Position numbers and translations under genes: made by a program. Shown in pieces: positions 43,353 to 52,085 of a stretch of 64,000 nt of DNA. The DNA is from Aminobacter sp. HY435. Its GTDB lineage: Bacteria > Pseudomonadota > Alphaproteobacteria > Rhizobiales > Rhizobiaceae. Position 1 is the stretch's first letter. Each line of letters starts with the position of its first letter. The DNA lies in contig NZ_JANKZL010000011.1 in NCBI RefSeq assembly GCF_027568395.1, forward strand, positions 1 through 64,000, read 5' to 3'. The notes beneath the pieces are model-generated. The model made no database searches. It worked only from the letters and a program-made list of their open reading frames with translations, and was not told the origin of the DNA.

Positions 43353-43391
43353 AGCCCTCCCCCTCGTGGGGGCGGGTTAGGACGGGGGGTA
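43353..43391. repeat. REP-like unit between convergent aglR and subtilase genes
   Basis: GCCCTCCCCCTCGTGGGGGC followed by GGGTTAGGACGGGGGGTA is a diverged single unit of the family found in polA. A second GC hairpin (CTCCGCTTCCTCGTGAGGCGGGG, 43398-43420 approximately) follows. Together they may terminate both convergent transcripts. Confidence 0.65.
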
Positions 43392-43426
43392 AGCTACTCC
43401 GCTTCCTCGTGAGGCGGGGAGTAAGC

Positions 43427-44905
43427 CTACTCCTTCGCCGCTTCGGCGGCCTTGGTGTTGATCAGCCCGAAGCCGAAATCGGCGTCGCGGCCCTTGTCGC
43501 CGAGGTCGGTCGCCGTGTCGGCCAAAGCCTTTTCGACGGAGTCGGCCGAACGCCCCGGCTCCTTGTGCAATAGATTGGCGATCGCACCGCTGACAACCGC
43601 TGCGGCAAAGGATGTGCCAGTGACCAGGTCGGTACCGCCGCCGACCGGCGCAATCACATCGACCCCGGGCGCCGAGACATAGACGTAGGGGCCGCGATTG
43701 GCCTGTTTCATCAGCGCATCCCTGGCGTCGGTGGCGGTCACCGCAATGACCCCCTTGTAGGCCGCCGGATAGCCATAGGGTGCGCCAGGCCCATTGTTGC
43801 CGGCGGCAGCGACAAGGATCAGGCCGCGCCCGCGTGCCGCACGAACGGCCTGCTCCAAAAGCGCGTTTTTTGGCCCGACGAAGCTCATGTTGACGATCTG
43901 GACATCCTGCTCCGCAGCCCAGTCGAGCGCGTTGAGGATGATTTCCATGTTCGACTTGCCGCCCTCGAACGCACGGGCGTGATGGATCTTCGATCCCGGC
44001 GCCATGCCCCTGAACGGACCGACCCCGGCAATCAGCCCCGCAACGGAGGTGGCATGGTCGCGCGCGCTGACGGCGACGCCCGGCATGGCGTCAAAGATGC
44101 CGACGACGACGTCCTTCAGCGCCGGATGGGTTTCGTCGATGGCGGTGTCGATGACGGCGACGTCGACATTCTCGCCATTGGCGGCACTTTCGTCGAGGGC
44201 GATGCGCTGGAAGGCGAAATTGGGCGTAGAAGCCGCCTGCTGCAGTTCATAGATGTGATTGGGCGCGCGCTCGGCGGTGCGGCCGTCGCCGGCGAGCTGG
44301 GCAAGCACGACCGGCACCGGGCGACCGTCGGGAATGCCAAAGCGCACGACGCTGGTGCCCAAAAGGGTCGACTGCCGCTGCGAGCGGATGTCGAGTCCGA
44401 GACTCGCGGCAACCGCCTGCGCCACGGCAGGACCGCCGTCGATGGTCACCAGCACCTCGTCGGGCACGAAGGCGCCCGCGATGGCCCGGGGCGAAATCGC
44501 AAGGGCGGCATTCGGCGACGGCGGAACCGGCGGCGAAGCGGCGAGATCGGACACTGCCGCTTGGCCATTCGGGCCCCGCGGGTTGGGCGTGGGGACCGGC
44601 ACTGCCGCAGGCGGTGCCGTGGTCGGGGGGGCGGCAGTCGACGGGCCACCGGGCGCGGGGAAGAGATCGACCAGCATGTCTGGAACACCGACGGGACCGG
44701 CAGCACCTTCGCCCGCCGCTCCGCCACCGCCACCTCCACCGCCGCCAGGCTTGAGGCAATCGGCGGCATTCGCGGCGGTGGCCCTGCTCAGGCAGTCGAG
44801 TTGCTCGGGCGTGATGTTCGGGTCGTTGGTCTGGGCGAATGCAGGGCTGGCGACAAACAGCGCCGCCACTATCGTCATGAAAAAGACCCTGCCCCCGCGC
44901 GTCAT
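43427..44905 (-). CDS. secreted S8 family serine peptidase (subtilase)
   Basis: A 492-residue exported protease. The signal peptide runs to about residue 24 (ASPAFA-Q). Residues 52-140 are low-complexity Gly and Pro/Ala-rich. A propeptide-like segment lies at about 148-220 (DEVLVTIDGGPAVAQAVAASLG to ERAPNHIYELQ). The catalytic domain has D253 (VAVIDTAIDETHP), H284 (ARDHATSVAGLIAG), oxyanion N370 (AAAGNNGPG) and S432 (VTGTSFAAAVVSG), so it should be active. Two Cys (C38 and C50) flank the mature N-terminus. The gene overlaps its upstream anti-sigma gene by four bases (ATGA), indicating a functional link with the ECF sigma system. Confidence 0.93.
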   Translation of the reverse strand: MTRGGRVFFMTIVAALFVASPAFAQTNDPNITPEQLDCLSRATAANAADCLKPGGGGGGGGGAAGEGAAGPVGVPDMLVDLFPAPGGPSTAAPPTTAPPAAVPVPTPNPRGPNGQAAVSDLAASPPVPPSPNAALAISPRAIAGAFVPDEVLVTIDGGPAVAQAVAASLGLDIRSQRQSTLLGTSVVRFGIPDGRPVPVVLAQLAGDGRTAERAPNHIYELQQAASTPNFAFQRIALDESAANGENVDVAVIDTAIDETHPALKDVVVGIFDAMPGVAVSARDHATSVAGLIAGVGPFRGMAPGSKIHHARAFEGGKSNMEIILNALDWAAEQDVQIVNMSFVGPKNALLEQAVRAARGRGLILVAAAGNNGPGAPYGYPAAYKGVIAVTATDARDALMKQANRGPYVYVSAPGVDVIAPVGGGTDLVTGTSFAAAVVSGAIANLLHKEPGRSADSVEKALADTATDLGDKGRDADFGFGLINTKAAEAAKE

Positions 44906-45570
44906 CCGGCCGGCTTCCTGCCGGCCGTGGCGGTGTCGGCGAAGGGTGCGGCCGCGATGAGGCCGAGGATGCGGTCGTATTCGGCGACAGTTTCGGCCGG
45001 GATGGCGATGCGGAAGACGCCGCTCGCGGTCGGACCGTCGATGATCGAGGCGCCATTGTCACCAAGCAGGGTCGCGACATCCGACATCCTGGCGTCCGGC
45101 TTGAAGGTGACCAGCGCGAAGGGCAGCTTGGCTGCGTCCCCGCCGGTGCCGGCGACCTCGAAGTTGGAGCCACCACCGGCACCGGGACGATCCATCACGC
45201 CCTGGACAGCGACGAAGGCAAGCATGGCGGCGGCCGCGGCCCAGGCGACGCCGACGGGCAGGCCCATGAAGCCCTGCCAGGCGCGCGCCAAGAACGATTG
45301 TGCCCTCGGTTCGCGCACCGGGCCAGCCTCGACCTCGAGCATCTTGGAGAAGCGGCTCAGCGCATCGGCGGGCGGACGGATCGCCTCGTTGGCGGCCATC
45401 GTGCCGGAGAACTCGGCTTCGGCAGCCTCAAGCGCACCCATGGCGGCCGGATCGCCGGCGAGCCAGTCTTCCACGGTCGCCAGTTCCGAGCCTTCCAGCG
45501 TGCCGTTCAGATAAAACGGCAGCAGCGTTTCGATCTCGTCGCGGCGGGTCATCTTTTCGGCAGCGCTCAT
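44902..45570 (-). CDS. membrane anti-sigma factor with subtilase-propeptide-like outer domain
   Basis: A 222-residue single-pass inner-membrane protein. Residues 1-100 form a cytosolic helical anti-sigma domain (RRDEIETLLPFYLNGTLEGSELATVEDWLAGD) without the zinc-binding HXXXCXXC of ZAS proteins. One membrane helix spans about 104-125. The periplasmic part (150-212) reads FALVTFKPDARMSDVATLLG and onward to FRIAIPAETVAEYDRIL, a fold pattern like subtilase propeptides and like the segment at 148-220 of the adjacent protease. It overlaps the ECF gene and the protease gene by four bases each. Regulation of the sigma factor through the protease is inference. Confidence 0.85.
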   Translation of the reverse strand: MSAAEKMTRRDEIETLLPFYLNGTLEGSELATVEDWLAGDPAAMGALEAAEAEFSGTMAANEAIRPPADALSRFSKMLEVEAGPVREPRAQSFLARAWQGFMGLPVGVAWAAAAAMLAFVAVQGVMDRPGAGGGSNFEVAGTGGDAAKLPFALVTFKPDARMSDVATLLGDNGASIIDGPTASGVFRIAIPAETVAEYDRILGLIAAAPFADTATAGRKPAG

Positions 45571-46139
45571 GGCCAGCCCCTGTCGTATCCGGCGGCCTTC
45601 AAGGCCTCGCCGAGCTTCTTGCGGGCGTAGAACATCCGCGTCTTGACCGTGGCGACCGGAATGTCGAGGACGTCGCCGATCTCGGTCACCGACTTGCCAT
45701 GATAATAGGCGAGGTCGATAACGGTGCGATGTTCCTCGGCAAGCCCGTCGACGAAGCGACGAAGGGCGGCGCCCTTGTCCTGCTTCATGGCCACCACTTC
45801 CGGGGTGTCTGCACCATCAGGCACCGCCGCCGCATCGTCGTCGTCGAGCCACTCTTCCTTGCGCTTGCGCAGCGACGAAAGCGCCTTGAAGCGAGCAATG
45901 CCGAGCAGCCAGGTCGAGACTTCGGAGCGGCCTTCGAATTGCGGCGCCTGGCGCCACAGCTCAAGAAACACTTCATTTGCTACATCATCCGCCACGGCTT
46001 CCGATCCCGTCTGGCGCGCCACGAAACGGTAGACCCGTGCATGGTGGCGCGTAAACAGAAGCCGCAAAGCGGCGCGATCGCCGTTTGCGACGCGGCTCAC
46101 GAGATCACGATCGGACATCGGGTCAGATGCGATGTTCAT
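45567..46139 (-). CDS. ECF family RNA polymerase sigma factor
   Basis: A 190-residue sigma-70 family factor. Region 2 spans about 25-92 (ALRLLFTRHHARVYRFVARQTGSEAVADDVANEVFLELWRQAPQFEGRSEVSTWLLGIARFKALSSLRKRK) and region 4 about 125-182 (RRFVDGLAEEHRTVIDLAYYHGKSVTEIGDVLDIPVATVKTRMFYARKKLGEAL). The acidic linker is longer than average (EEWLDDDDAAAVPDGADTPEV). The start is at MNIASDPMSDRDLVSRV; the upstream open frame is Arg-rich and non-homologous. It is the first gene of a three-gene operon with its anti-sigma factor and a subtilase, and is probably autoregulated. Confidence 0.93.
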   Translation of the reverse strand: MNIASDPMSDRDLVSRVANGDRAALRLLFTRHHARVYRFVARQTGSEAVADDVANEVFLELWRQAPQFEGRSEVSTWLLGIARFKALSSLRKRKEEWLDDDDAAAVPDGADTPEVVAMKQDKGAALRRFVDGLAEEHRTVIDLAYYHGKSVTEIGDVLDIPVATVKTRMFYARKKLGEALKAAGYDRGWP

Positions 46140-46274
46140 GGCCGGTGCAACCGCCGGGCTCCTGTCTGCTTGGTCGTTGCTCGCCGCAAAAAGGTTCACC
46201 GGAATGTTTCGGATGAAGAAAGCTAACCGAAGTTTCGAGGCATGGCGAGTCCGTGCGACAACGCACGAACGGCA

Positions 46275-46305
46275 ACGGCGGCGGGACCGGTTAGCCCGCC
46301 GCCGT
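46275..46305. terminator. GC hairpin downstream of the 46.4-kb ABC ATPase gene
   Basis: A perfect 11-bp stem (46275-46285 with 46295-46305) has a 9-base loop. A second small hairpin (GGCAGGC-ttgc-GCCTGCC, 46327-46344) lies closer to the gene. No T-run follows, so termination would need Rho or the hairpins may only protect the 3' end. Confidence 0.45.
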
Positions 46306-46368
46306 CCACAAGACCGCATCGACAGTGGCAGGCTTGCGCCTGCCTGCCGCCAGGCTCTTCGACGAGGT

Positions 46369-47421
46369 CTAGATGCGCTTGCCCGTCAACGTGTCGAACA
46401 CATGGACGTCCTTCGGGTCCGCATGCAGATGGATGGTGTCGCCGGGACCGACATCGGTACGGCCGCGGATCAGCACGCGGATGACCCGACCTGCCAGGCG
46501 CGCTGTGATCTGGGTTTCCGAACCGGTCGGCTCGACCACCGAAACGGTCGCTGGCCAGCCTTTGTCGGCGAGCGCGAAATGTTCGGGCCGAACGCCGATG
46601 GTCACGGCAGTACCGGCTGGGTGGCCGAGTGCCGGCAGATCGAGCGCCTCGCCCGTATCGAGCGCCAGCTTGCCCGCCGCGTCGATCTTGCCTTCGAGGA
46701 AATTCATCGGCGGCGAGCCGATAAAGGCGGCGACGAACAGGCTGTGGGGACGATCGTAGAGTTCGAGCGGCGGACCGGATTGCTCGACCCTGCCGCCATT
46801 CATGACGACCACGCGGTCGGCCAGGGTCATCGCCTCGATCTGGTCGTGGGTGACGTAGACGGTGGTGGTGCCGAGGCGCTGGTGCAGTTCCTTGAGCTCG
46901 GAGCGCATCTCGCCGCGCAGCTTGGCATCAAGGTTGGAAAGCGGCTCGTCGAACAAGAAGACGTTGGGGTTGCGCACGATGGCGCGGCCCATGGCGACGC
47001 GCTGACGCTGGCCGCCGGACAAGGCACGCGGCTTGCGGTCGAGCAGAGCTTCCAGCCCGAGAATGCGGGCCGCCTCGTTGACGCGCGTGTCGATCTCGGC
47101 CTTCGGCGTGCGGCGCATGCGCAGGGCAAAGCCCATGTTCTCGCGCACGGACTTGTGCGGATAAAGCGCGTAGTTCTGGAACACCATGGCGATGTCGCGA
47201 TCCTTGGGCGCGACATCGTTGACGACGCGGCCGCCGATGGCGATCTCGCCGTCGGTGATCTCCTCTAGGCCGGCGATCATGCGCAGCAGGGTTGACTTGC
47301 CGCAACCGGACGGACCGACCAGGGCGACGAACTCGCCATCGGGAATGTCGATCGTGATGCCATGGATGACGGCATGGCCGGCATAGGCCTTGCGGACGTC
47401 CCTGATTTCAACATTGCTCAT
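46369..47421 (-). CDS. ugpC: carbohydrate-type ABC importer ATP-binding protein (UgpC family)
   Basis: A 350-residue ATPase with Walker [11 protein letters not shown]-loop VFQNYALYP, signature [15 protein letters not shown], Walker [13 protein letters not shown] and [13 protein letters not shown], plus a C-terminal TOBE domain ([14 protein letters not shown] and [17 protein letters not shown]). It is the last gene of the operon that runs from the binding protein at 53444 through two permeases, a GntR regulator and two DUF2804 proteins. The symbol denotes the family, not a glycerol-phosphate role. Confidence 0.95.
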   Translation of the reverse strand: MSNVEIRDVRKAYAGHAVIHGITIDIPDGEFVALVGPSGCGKSTLLRMIAGLEEITDGEIAIGGRVVNDVAPKDRDIAMVFQNYALYPHKSVRENMGFALRMRRTPKAEIDTRVNEAARILGLEALLDRKPRALSGGQRQRVAMGRAIVRNPNVFLFDEPLSNLDAKLRGEMRSELKELHQRLGTTTVYVTHDQIEAMTLADRVVVMNGGRVEQSGPPLELYDRPHSLFVAAFIGSPPMNFLEGKIDAAGKLALDTGEALDLPALGHPAGTAVTIGVRPEHFALADKGWPATVSVVEPTGSETQITARLAGRVIRVLIRGRTDVGPGDTIHLHADPKDVHVFDTLTGKRI

Positions 47422-47469
47422 GATTGCTTCCTGGAATTCGTGTGACTGGCGCGGGCGTGTCGGGCGGCG

Positions 47470-48486
47470 TTACCACCGCCGCTTGACCTCTTCGGCCCAA
47501 CCGAAAATCTTCTCGACCGTGATCCGTCGGCCGTCCTCGCTGACGATCGTGCCGTCGTACCAGCCAAAGACCTGATGTTCCTTCGAGATGACGACGAGGC
47601 GGTCGAAGCACGAATAGCGATCGTGGACAGGGGTGAAGGTCAGGTCGACGCGCTCGCCGCTGATGCGCCACGGTGCCATCCAGTCGTTGCGGTCATAGAT
47701 CCATTCCAGCTCCTGGCTGATCTTCTGGATGCGCCCGTCGATGCGCAGGCAGTTCTCGGTCGAGGGCGTGCCATCGGTCCACTTGGCGCCGAACTGCAAG
47801 CCGATGACCTCGCCATCTGCGGTGCGACCGCTGCCCGCGCCCCAGTTCCAGACGATCGAGTAGGGCCAACGGCCGCGGCCATGGTCGAGCGTGGCGAATG
47901 CCGTATCGGCGGAAAGCTCGTAACGCTTGCCGTCGGCCTTGACCCAGCCGCGCGCCGGAATGCAGTTGTCCTTGAGCGTGTACTGGAACCGCTTGTCGTC
48001 CCACGGAACGACGACGCCCATGGCCTCGTGGCCGGGCTCCCTGACCGCCTCGATTTCAAGGTCGAGACGCGGCGTTGCGGCGCGCAAAAGCGTGCCGTTG
48101 TCGATCTCGAGCATCTCGATCTTCATCGCGTCGCCCTGGCCGACGAGCGAGCCGTCGCCGGATTTCTGCGGCATGGGCGTGACGCGGCCGCGCGGCAGCC
48201 AGTGGATCTCGGCCTGCGAAAAGGTCGCAAGCGTCTTCATGTCGAGGAAGAAGGTCGCAAGCGTCACGCGATAGTCGCTGTGCGAGATGTTGACCGCAAC
48301 CGTGAGGTCCGGCGTGGTGATGCACCAGTATTCGAAACGCTTGTTGCGGCCCCAGCCCTGGAGATTGGCCGTGTGCAGCGCCTTGCGCGTCCAGCCGACG
48401 GCAGCCGGGTTCAGGCGCCCGTTGGGCAAGCACAGGTCCACCGGCTCGGTGATCTCGCGTTCAGTCTTCATTACGCCGCCTACCAT
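47470..48486 (-). CDS. DUF2804 family protein, paralogue A
   Basis: A 338-residue soluble protein of the DUF2804 family, beta-rich and without a signal peptide. Conserved blocks include EPVDLCLPNGRLNPAAVGWTRKALHTANLQGWGRNKRFEYWCI, FATLDHGRGRWPYSIVWNWGAGSG and LEWIYDRNDWMAPWRISGERVDLTFTP. An ATG with GAGGAGG about ten bases upstream is used (overlapping the previous gene by 7 bases); an ATG five codons downstream is possible. It is clearly homologous to the next gene upstream over its full length. The family has no established activity; a lipocalin-like or CrtC-like double barrel that binds or modifies a hydrophobic or glycosidic substrate is conjecture. Confidence 0.88.
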   Translation of the reverse strand: MVGGVMKTEREITEPVDLCLPNGRLNPAAVGWTRKALHTANLQGWGRNKRFEYWCITTPDLTVAVNISHSDYRVTLATFFLDMKTLATFSQAEIHWLPRGRVTPMPQKSGDGSLVGQGDAMKIEMLEIDNGTLLRAATPRLDLEIEAVREPGHEAMGVVVPWDDKRFQYTLKDNCIPARGWVKADGKRYELSADTAFATLDHGRGRWPYSIVWNWGAGSGRTADGEVIGLQFGAKWTDGTPSTENCLRIDGRIQKISQELEWIYDRNDWMAPWRISGERVDLTFTPVHDRYSCFDRLVVISKEHQVFGWYDGTIVSEDGRRITVEKIFGWAEEVKRRW

Positions 48487-49511
48487 TTGCGGTGAACCTC
48501 CTCAGCCAGTCCGAATACACTCCGCACCCGCAACGTCTTTCCCGCGTCGGAAACGATCTCGCCGTCAAAATTGCCGAAGCATTGGTCGCCCCGGGCGCTG
48601 ATGACGTAGCGATTGAAAAAGTGGTGGTGATAGATCGAGGGCGTGAAGGTCAGCTCGACCCTGTCGCCCTGGATGCGCCAGGGCGCCATCCAGTTGGAGC
48701 GGTCGTAGGTCCAGGTCAGTTCCTGGCTGATCTTGTGCAGGCGTCCGTCGATGCGCAGCGCGTTTTCGGTCGAGGGCGTGCCGGCCGTCCACTTGCCGCC
48801 GAACTGCAGGCCGATCTCATGGCCGTCGGTGACGCCGCTGCCGGCCGCCCAGTTCCACCAGGTGCTGTAGGGCCAGCGGCCGCGGCCGTGATCGTGGATG
48901 GCGTAGGCCTCGCCGCGGCGGACGCGGCGCTCGACGCCGTCGACCCAGACCGAACCCTCGACCGGCAGGCAGTTGTTTTTGCGCGTGTACTGGAACAGGC
49001 GCTCGCTCCACGGCACCAGCACGCCCATCGATTCGCGGCCGGGCTCTTCGGTCACCTGCAGGTCGACGTGGACCGATGCGTTGTCGACGCGGATCTGCGT
49101 GCCATTCCGGATGGGCGCAAGGCGCACCGTGATGCCTTCGGCGGAAGCCTCCATTGCAGCCGACGGATCGTGGCCGGAGAGCGTGCCGGCCGGCGGGAAC
49201 CAGCGGTTCTGGCGCTTCGAGATGGTGTGCCCGGACTTCAGGTCGATGAAGGTCGAGGCGACGTTGGCGCGGTAGTCGTGATGCGAGATGTTGGCGGTTA
49301 CGATGAAGTCGCGGGCGACGATGCACCAGTATTCGAAACGCTTGTTGCGGCCCCAGCCCTGAAGGTTGGCGCGATGCAACGGCCTGCGGCTCCAGCCGAC
49401 GGCGGCCGGATTGAGCCGGCCGCTCGGCAGGCAGATGTCCACGGGCGCAGTCAGCTCGCGCTCGAGTCGCGCTGCGGTGGCGCGCGTCGCTGGGTCGATT
49501 ACCTGGTTCAC
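48480..49511 (-). CDS. DUF2804 family protein, paralogue B
   Basis: A 343-residue protein homologous over its whole length to the neighbouring DUF2804 protein: APVDICLPSGRLNPAAVGWSRRPLHRANLQGWGRNKRFEYWCI, YAIHDHGRGRWPYSTWWNWAAGSG and LTWTYDRSNWMAPWRIQGDRVELTFTP. It has a 15-residue longer N-terminus (MNQVIDPATRATAAR). It overlaps the GntR gene stop region by four bases (ATGA). Two diverged copies in a row within a transporter operon suggest a heterodimer or two related reactions on the imported compound. The function is unknown. Confidence 0.88.
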   Translation of the reverse strand: MNQVIDPATRATAARLERELTAPVDICLPSGRLNPAAVGWSRRPLHRANLQGWGRNKRFEYWCIVARDFIVTANISHHDYRANVASTFIDLKSGHTISKRQNRWFPPAGTLSGHDPSAAMEASAEGITVRLAPIRNGTQIRVDNASVHVDLQVTEEPGRESMGVLVPWSERLFQYTRKNNCLPVEGSVWVDGVERRVRRGEAYAIHDHGRGRWPYSTWWNWAAGSGVTDGHEIGLQFGGKWTAGTPSTENALRIDGRLHKISQELTWTYDRSNWMAPWRIQGDRVELTFTPSIYHHHFFNRYVISARGDQCFGNFDGEIVSDAGKTLRVRSVFGLAEEVHRKW

Positions 49512-50185
49512 TTCGCGGCCAGCTCCGCCCGCGAACGGTCGAGCTCGCCGATCAGCGCAAGCCCGGCGGCCTCTTCGTGCTGGCGCACCAGGGTCGCGGC
49601 GCGATCGTAGTCACCGCTGCTGATCGCCTTGCGGATGTCGCGGTGCTCGTCGAGCGAAGCGCGCATGCGCTGAGGCACCGCCTCGAAGCCACGATGCATG
49701 GCCATCGTCTGGGCGCGCAGGTTTACCAGCAGCTTGAGGCTCCACTGCGAGTGCGGCGTGTCGCACAACAGGACGTGGAAATCGTGATTGAGACGGGCGT
49801 AGAGACCGGCGTCGGTTGAAGACACGGCAGCTTCGCTCTCCGCTATGTTGCGATCAATCTCGGCCAGCCTGTCCACGTCGTAGCTCGGCGCGCCAAGTTC
49901 GATGGCAAGCGCGCCAAGCATGCCGCGCAGTGCATAGACTTCATGCACGTGGTCGCTGTTGAAAGAGGCGACGACGACGCCGAGATGAGCGTGGAAGTCG
50001 AGCCAGCCTTCGGCCGACAGGCTGCGCAATGCCTCGCGGATGGGCGTCTCGCTCATGCCGAGGGCCTCGGCGATTTCACGCGTGGTGATGCGGGCTCCAG
50101 CGCGGACCGCGCCGGAGACGATCATCTCCTGGATATGCTGGCGCGCCAGCTCCGCCTTGGTCATGAAGACCGCTTTCGGTTTCAT
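49508..50185 (-). CDS. GntR family regulator (FadR/FCD type) of the importer operon
   Basis: A 225-residue regulator. The winged helix lies at about 5-70 (TKAELARQHIQEMIVSGAVRAGARITTREIAEALGMSETPIREALRSLSAEGWLDFHAHLGVVV). An all-helical FCD ligand-binding domain follows, with metal-type residues in NHDFHVLLCDTPHSQ and DEHRDIRKAISSGDYDRA. The start is MKPKAVFMTKAEL; the 21-codon upstream extension overlaps the permease gene and is rejected. It lies within the importer operon, between permease and DUF2804 genes. A 26-bp palindrome upstream of the binding-protein gene is a good operator candidate. Confidence 0.92.
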   Translation of the reverse strand: MKPKAVFMTKAELARQHIQEMIVSGAVRAGARITTREIAEALGMSETPIREALRSLSAEGWLDFHAHLGVVVASFNSDHVHEVYALRGMLGALAIELGAPSYDVDRLAEIDRNIAESEAAVSSTDAGLYARLNHDFHVLLCDTPHSQWSLKLLVNLRAQTMAMHRGFEAVPQRMRASLDEHRDIRKAISSGDYDRAATLVRQHEEAAGLALIGELDRSRAELAAK

Positions 50186-50228
50186 CGCTGTCCTCCCGGC
50201 TGGCAATTGTGCGAACAGGCCATTGGCG

Positions 50229-51083
50229 TCATCCCTTCGTCGCGCCATCGGCCAGCCCCTGAATCAGCCATTTCTGAACGAGCAGCGCGAAGATGACCAC
50301 AGGCACGACGGTCAGAGTGCCGACAGCCGTCAGTGCGCCCCAGTTGGCGCCGTTGACCGAGTCGCCGGCGATGCCGGCGATCGACACCGGAATGGTCGAG
50401 GCGTTGCGATTGGTCAGCACCAGGGCGAACAGCAGCTCTTCCCAGGCGAGGATGACGCTGAAGATCATGGTCGACAGGATGCCCGGCAGCGAGATCGGCA
50501 CGATGATGCGGAAGAAGGCGCCGAAACGGGTGCAGCCGTCGATCATCGCCGATTCCTCGAGCTCCTTGGGCAAAGCCATGAAGAACCCGCGCATCAGCCA
50601 CATCACATAGGGGATGAGGAAGGTGCAGTAGGCGAGGATCAGAGTGATGTGCTTGTCGGTGAGCCCGAGGCTGCGGGCGACGAGGAACATCGGCACCGCC
50701 AGTGCGATCGGCGGCACGCCGCGCGACAGGAGGATCAGCGCGCCGAGCATGCCCGCCCCGCGCAGGCGGATGCGCGCCAGGGCATATCCGGCCATCGAGC
50801 CGGCGATGATGGAGATGAACGCCGAGCCGAAGGCGACGATGACTGTGTTGAGCATCCGATAAGGGATGTCGGCCCGCGACATGTAGCTGATGTAGGTCTC
50901 GAGCGTCGGCGTGAAGAACAGCGTCGGCGGCGTCGTGAAGATGTCGCGCGGCATCTTGAACGATGTCAGCACCATCCAGAACACCGGGAACAGGAACAAG
51001 AGGCAGGCAACCACGCCCGAGGTGACACGGACATAGTGACCGACCGGAACCTTGCGACGGCGAACAGAAACGGCGGCGCTCAA
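50229..51083 (-). CDS. carbohydrate-type ABC permease (MalG type)
   Basis: A 284-residue inner-membrane permease with six helices and the EAA loop LPKELEESAMIDGCTRFGAFFRIIVPISLPGIL. The start is a TTG at 51083: it overlaps the stop codon of the previous permease as TTGA, GGAGGA lies seven bases upstream, and no ATG in this frame precedes the first helix. It forms the channel with the MalF-type partner encoded immediately upstream. Confidence 0.93.
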   Translation of the reverse strand: MSAAVSVRRRKVPVGHYVRVTSGVVACLLFLFPVFWMVLTSFKMPRDIFTTPPTLFFTPTLETYISYMSRADIPYRMLNTVIVAFGSAFISIIAGSMAGYALARIRLRGAGMLGALILLSRGVPPIALAVPMFLVARSLGLTDKHITLILAYCTFLIPYVMWLMRGFFMALPKELEESAMIDGCTRFGAFFRIIVPISLPGILSTMIFSVILAWEELLFALVLTNRNASTIPVSIAGIAGDSVNGANWGALTAVGTLTVVPVVIFALLVQKWLIQGLADGATKG

Positions 51084-51991
51084 TACATTTCCTCCAGCTT
51101 GCGGCTGCCACGCAGGAACAGCGCCGTCAGAACCATGGTCAGGACGAGGATGATCACGGCCATCGCCGCGGACTCGGCGAATTTCAGCGATCGGAACGCT
51201 TCTTCATAGATGAACAGGTTGATGACCTTGGTCGCCGCTCCGGGACCGCCGTTTGTCGCCGCAAGGGCGATGTCGAACATCTTCACCGCACCCAGCCAGC
51301 GCACGACGAAGGTCGCGGCAATGATCGGCAGCAGCAGCGGCAGGGTGATCGACCAGAACATGGTCCACCAGTTGGCGCCGTCGATCTCGGCCGCCTCGAA
51401 GACATCCTTGGGCAGCGACATCAGGGCGGCGGTGGCGATCAGGGTGACGAAAGGCGTCCAGCGCCAGGTGTCGATGATGACGACGGTCAGCATGGCGAGG
51501 CTGGGGTTGCCGAGCCAGTCAAGCGGCTCGAAGCCGGCAAGGCCGATGACATAGTTGGCGAGGCCCCACAGCGGGTCGAGGATCATGCGCCAGACACCGC
51601 CGGCCACCACCGGCGCCACGACCATCGGGATGATGAACAGCGCGCGGACAAGGCCGCGGCCCTGCCAGTTGGCGTTGATAAGGAATGCAATGCCGAAGCC
51701 GAGGATCATTTGCAGCGGCAGCGCCAGGACCAGATAGATGCCGGTGATCCGGAGCGATTCCCAGAAACGGGCGTCGTTCAGCACTTCGATGTAGTTGTCC
51801 CAGCCGACCCATTCGGTGGCGGTGAACGTGGCAAGGTCGAGTTCCGAGAAGGAAATCTCGATGGTGTAGAGGATGGGATAGGCAAGCATCGCCAGCAGAA
51901 TGATGGTCGCGGGCGCCATGAACGCCCAGCGGCTGGTCAGGTCCGCCAGCTTGGCGGCGCCGCGCGAGCGACTACGTCCAACAGTTGCCAT
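51080..51991 (-). CDS. carbohydrate-type ABC permease (MalF type)
   Basis: A 303-residue inner-membrane permease with six predicted helices, started at MATVGRSRSRGAAKLADLTSRWAF; the 86-codon upstream extension is Arg-rich and lies in the intergenic and binding-protein region. The EAA motif is LPKDVFEAAEIDGANWWTMFWSITLPLLLPIIA. It is the first permease after the binding-protein gene and is separated from it by a hairpin. Confidence 0.94.
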   Translation of the reverse strand: MATVGRSRSRGAAKLADLTSRWAFMAPATIILLAMLAYPILYTIEISFSELDLATFTATEWVGWDNYIEVLNDARFWESLRITGIYLVLALPLQMILGFGIAFLINANWQGRGLVRALFIIPMVVAPVVAGGVWRMILDPLWGLANYVIGLAGFEPLDWLGNPSLAMLTVVIIDTWRWTPFVTLIATAALMSLPKDVFEAAEIDGANWWTMFWSITLPLLLPIIAATFVVRWLGAVKMFDIALAATNGGPGAATKVINLFIYEEAFRSLKFAESAAMAVIILVLTMVLTALFLRGSRKLEEMY

Positions 51992-52044
51992 GTGACTGAT
52001 GCTCCTCGAGGCCCTGGCCCCAGAATTCGAAATCGAAGGACGAA

Positions 52045-52073
52045 GCGCCGCGCATCCGTGGAACGCGCGGCGC
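52045..52073. terminator. hairpin between binding-protein and permease genes
   Basis: A perfect 9-bp stem GCGCCGCGC / GCGCGGCGC (52045-52053 with 52065-52073) has an 11-base loop. It lies in the 94-base gap after the binding-protein gene, without a T-run. It is probably an mRNA-stabilising or attenuating structure. Confidence 0.55.
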
Positions 52074-52085
52074 CTTCTTGGCAGA

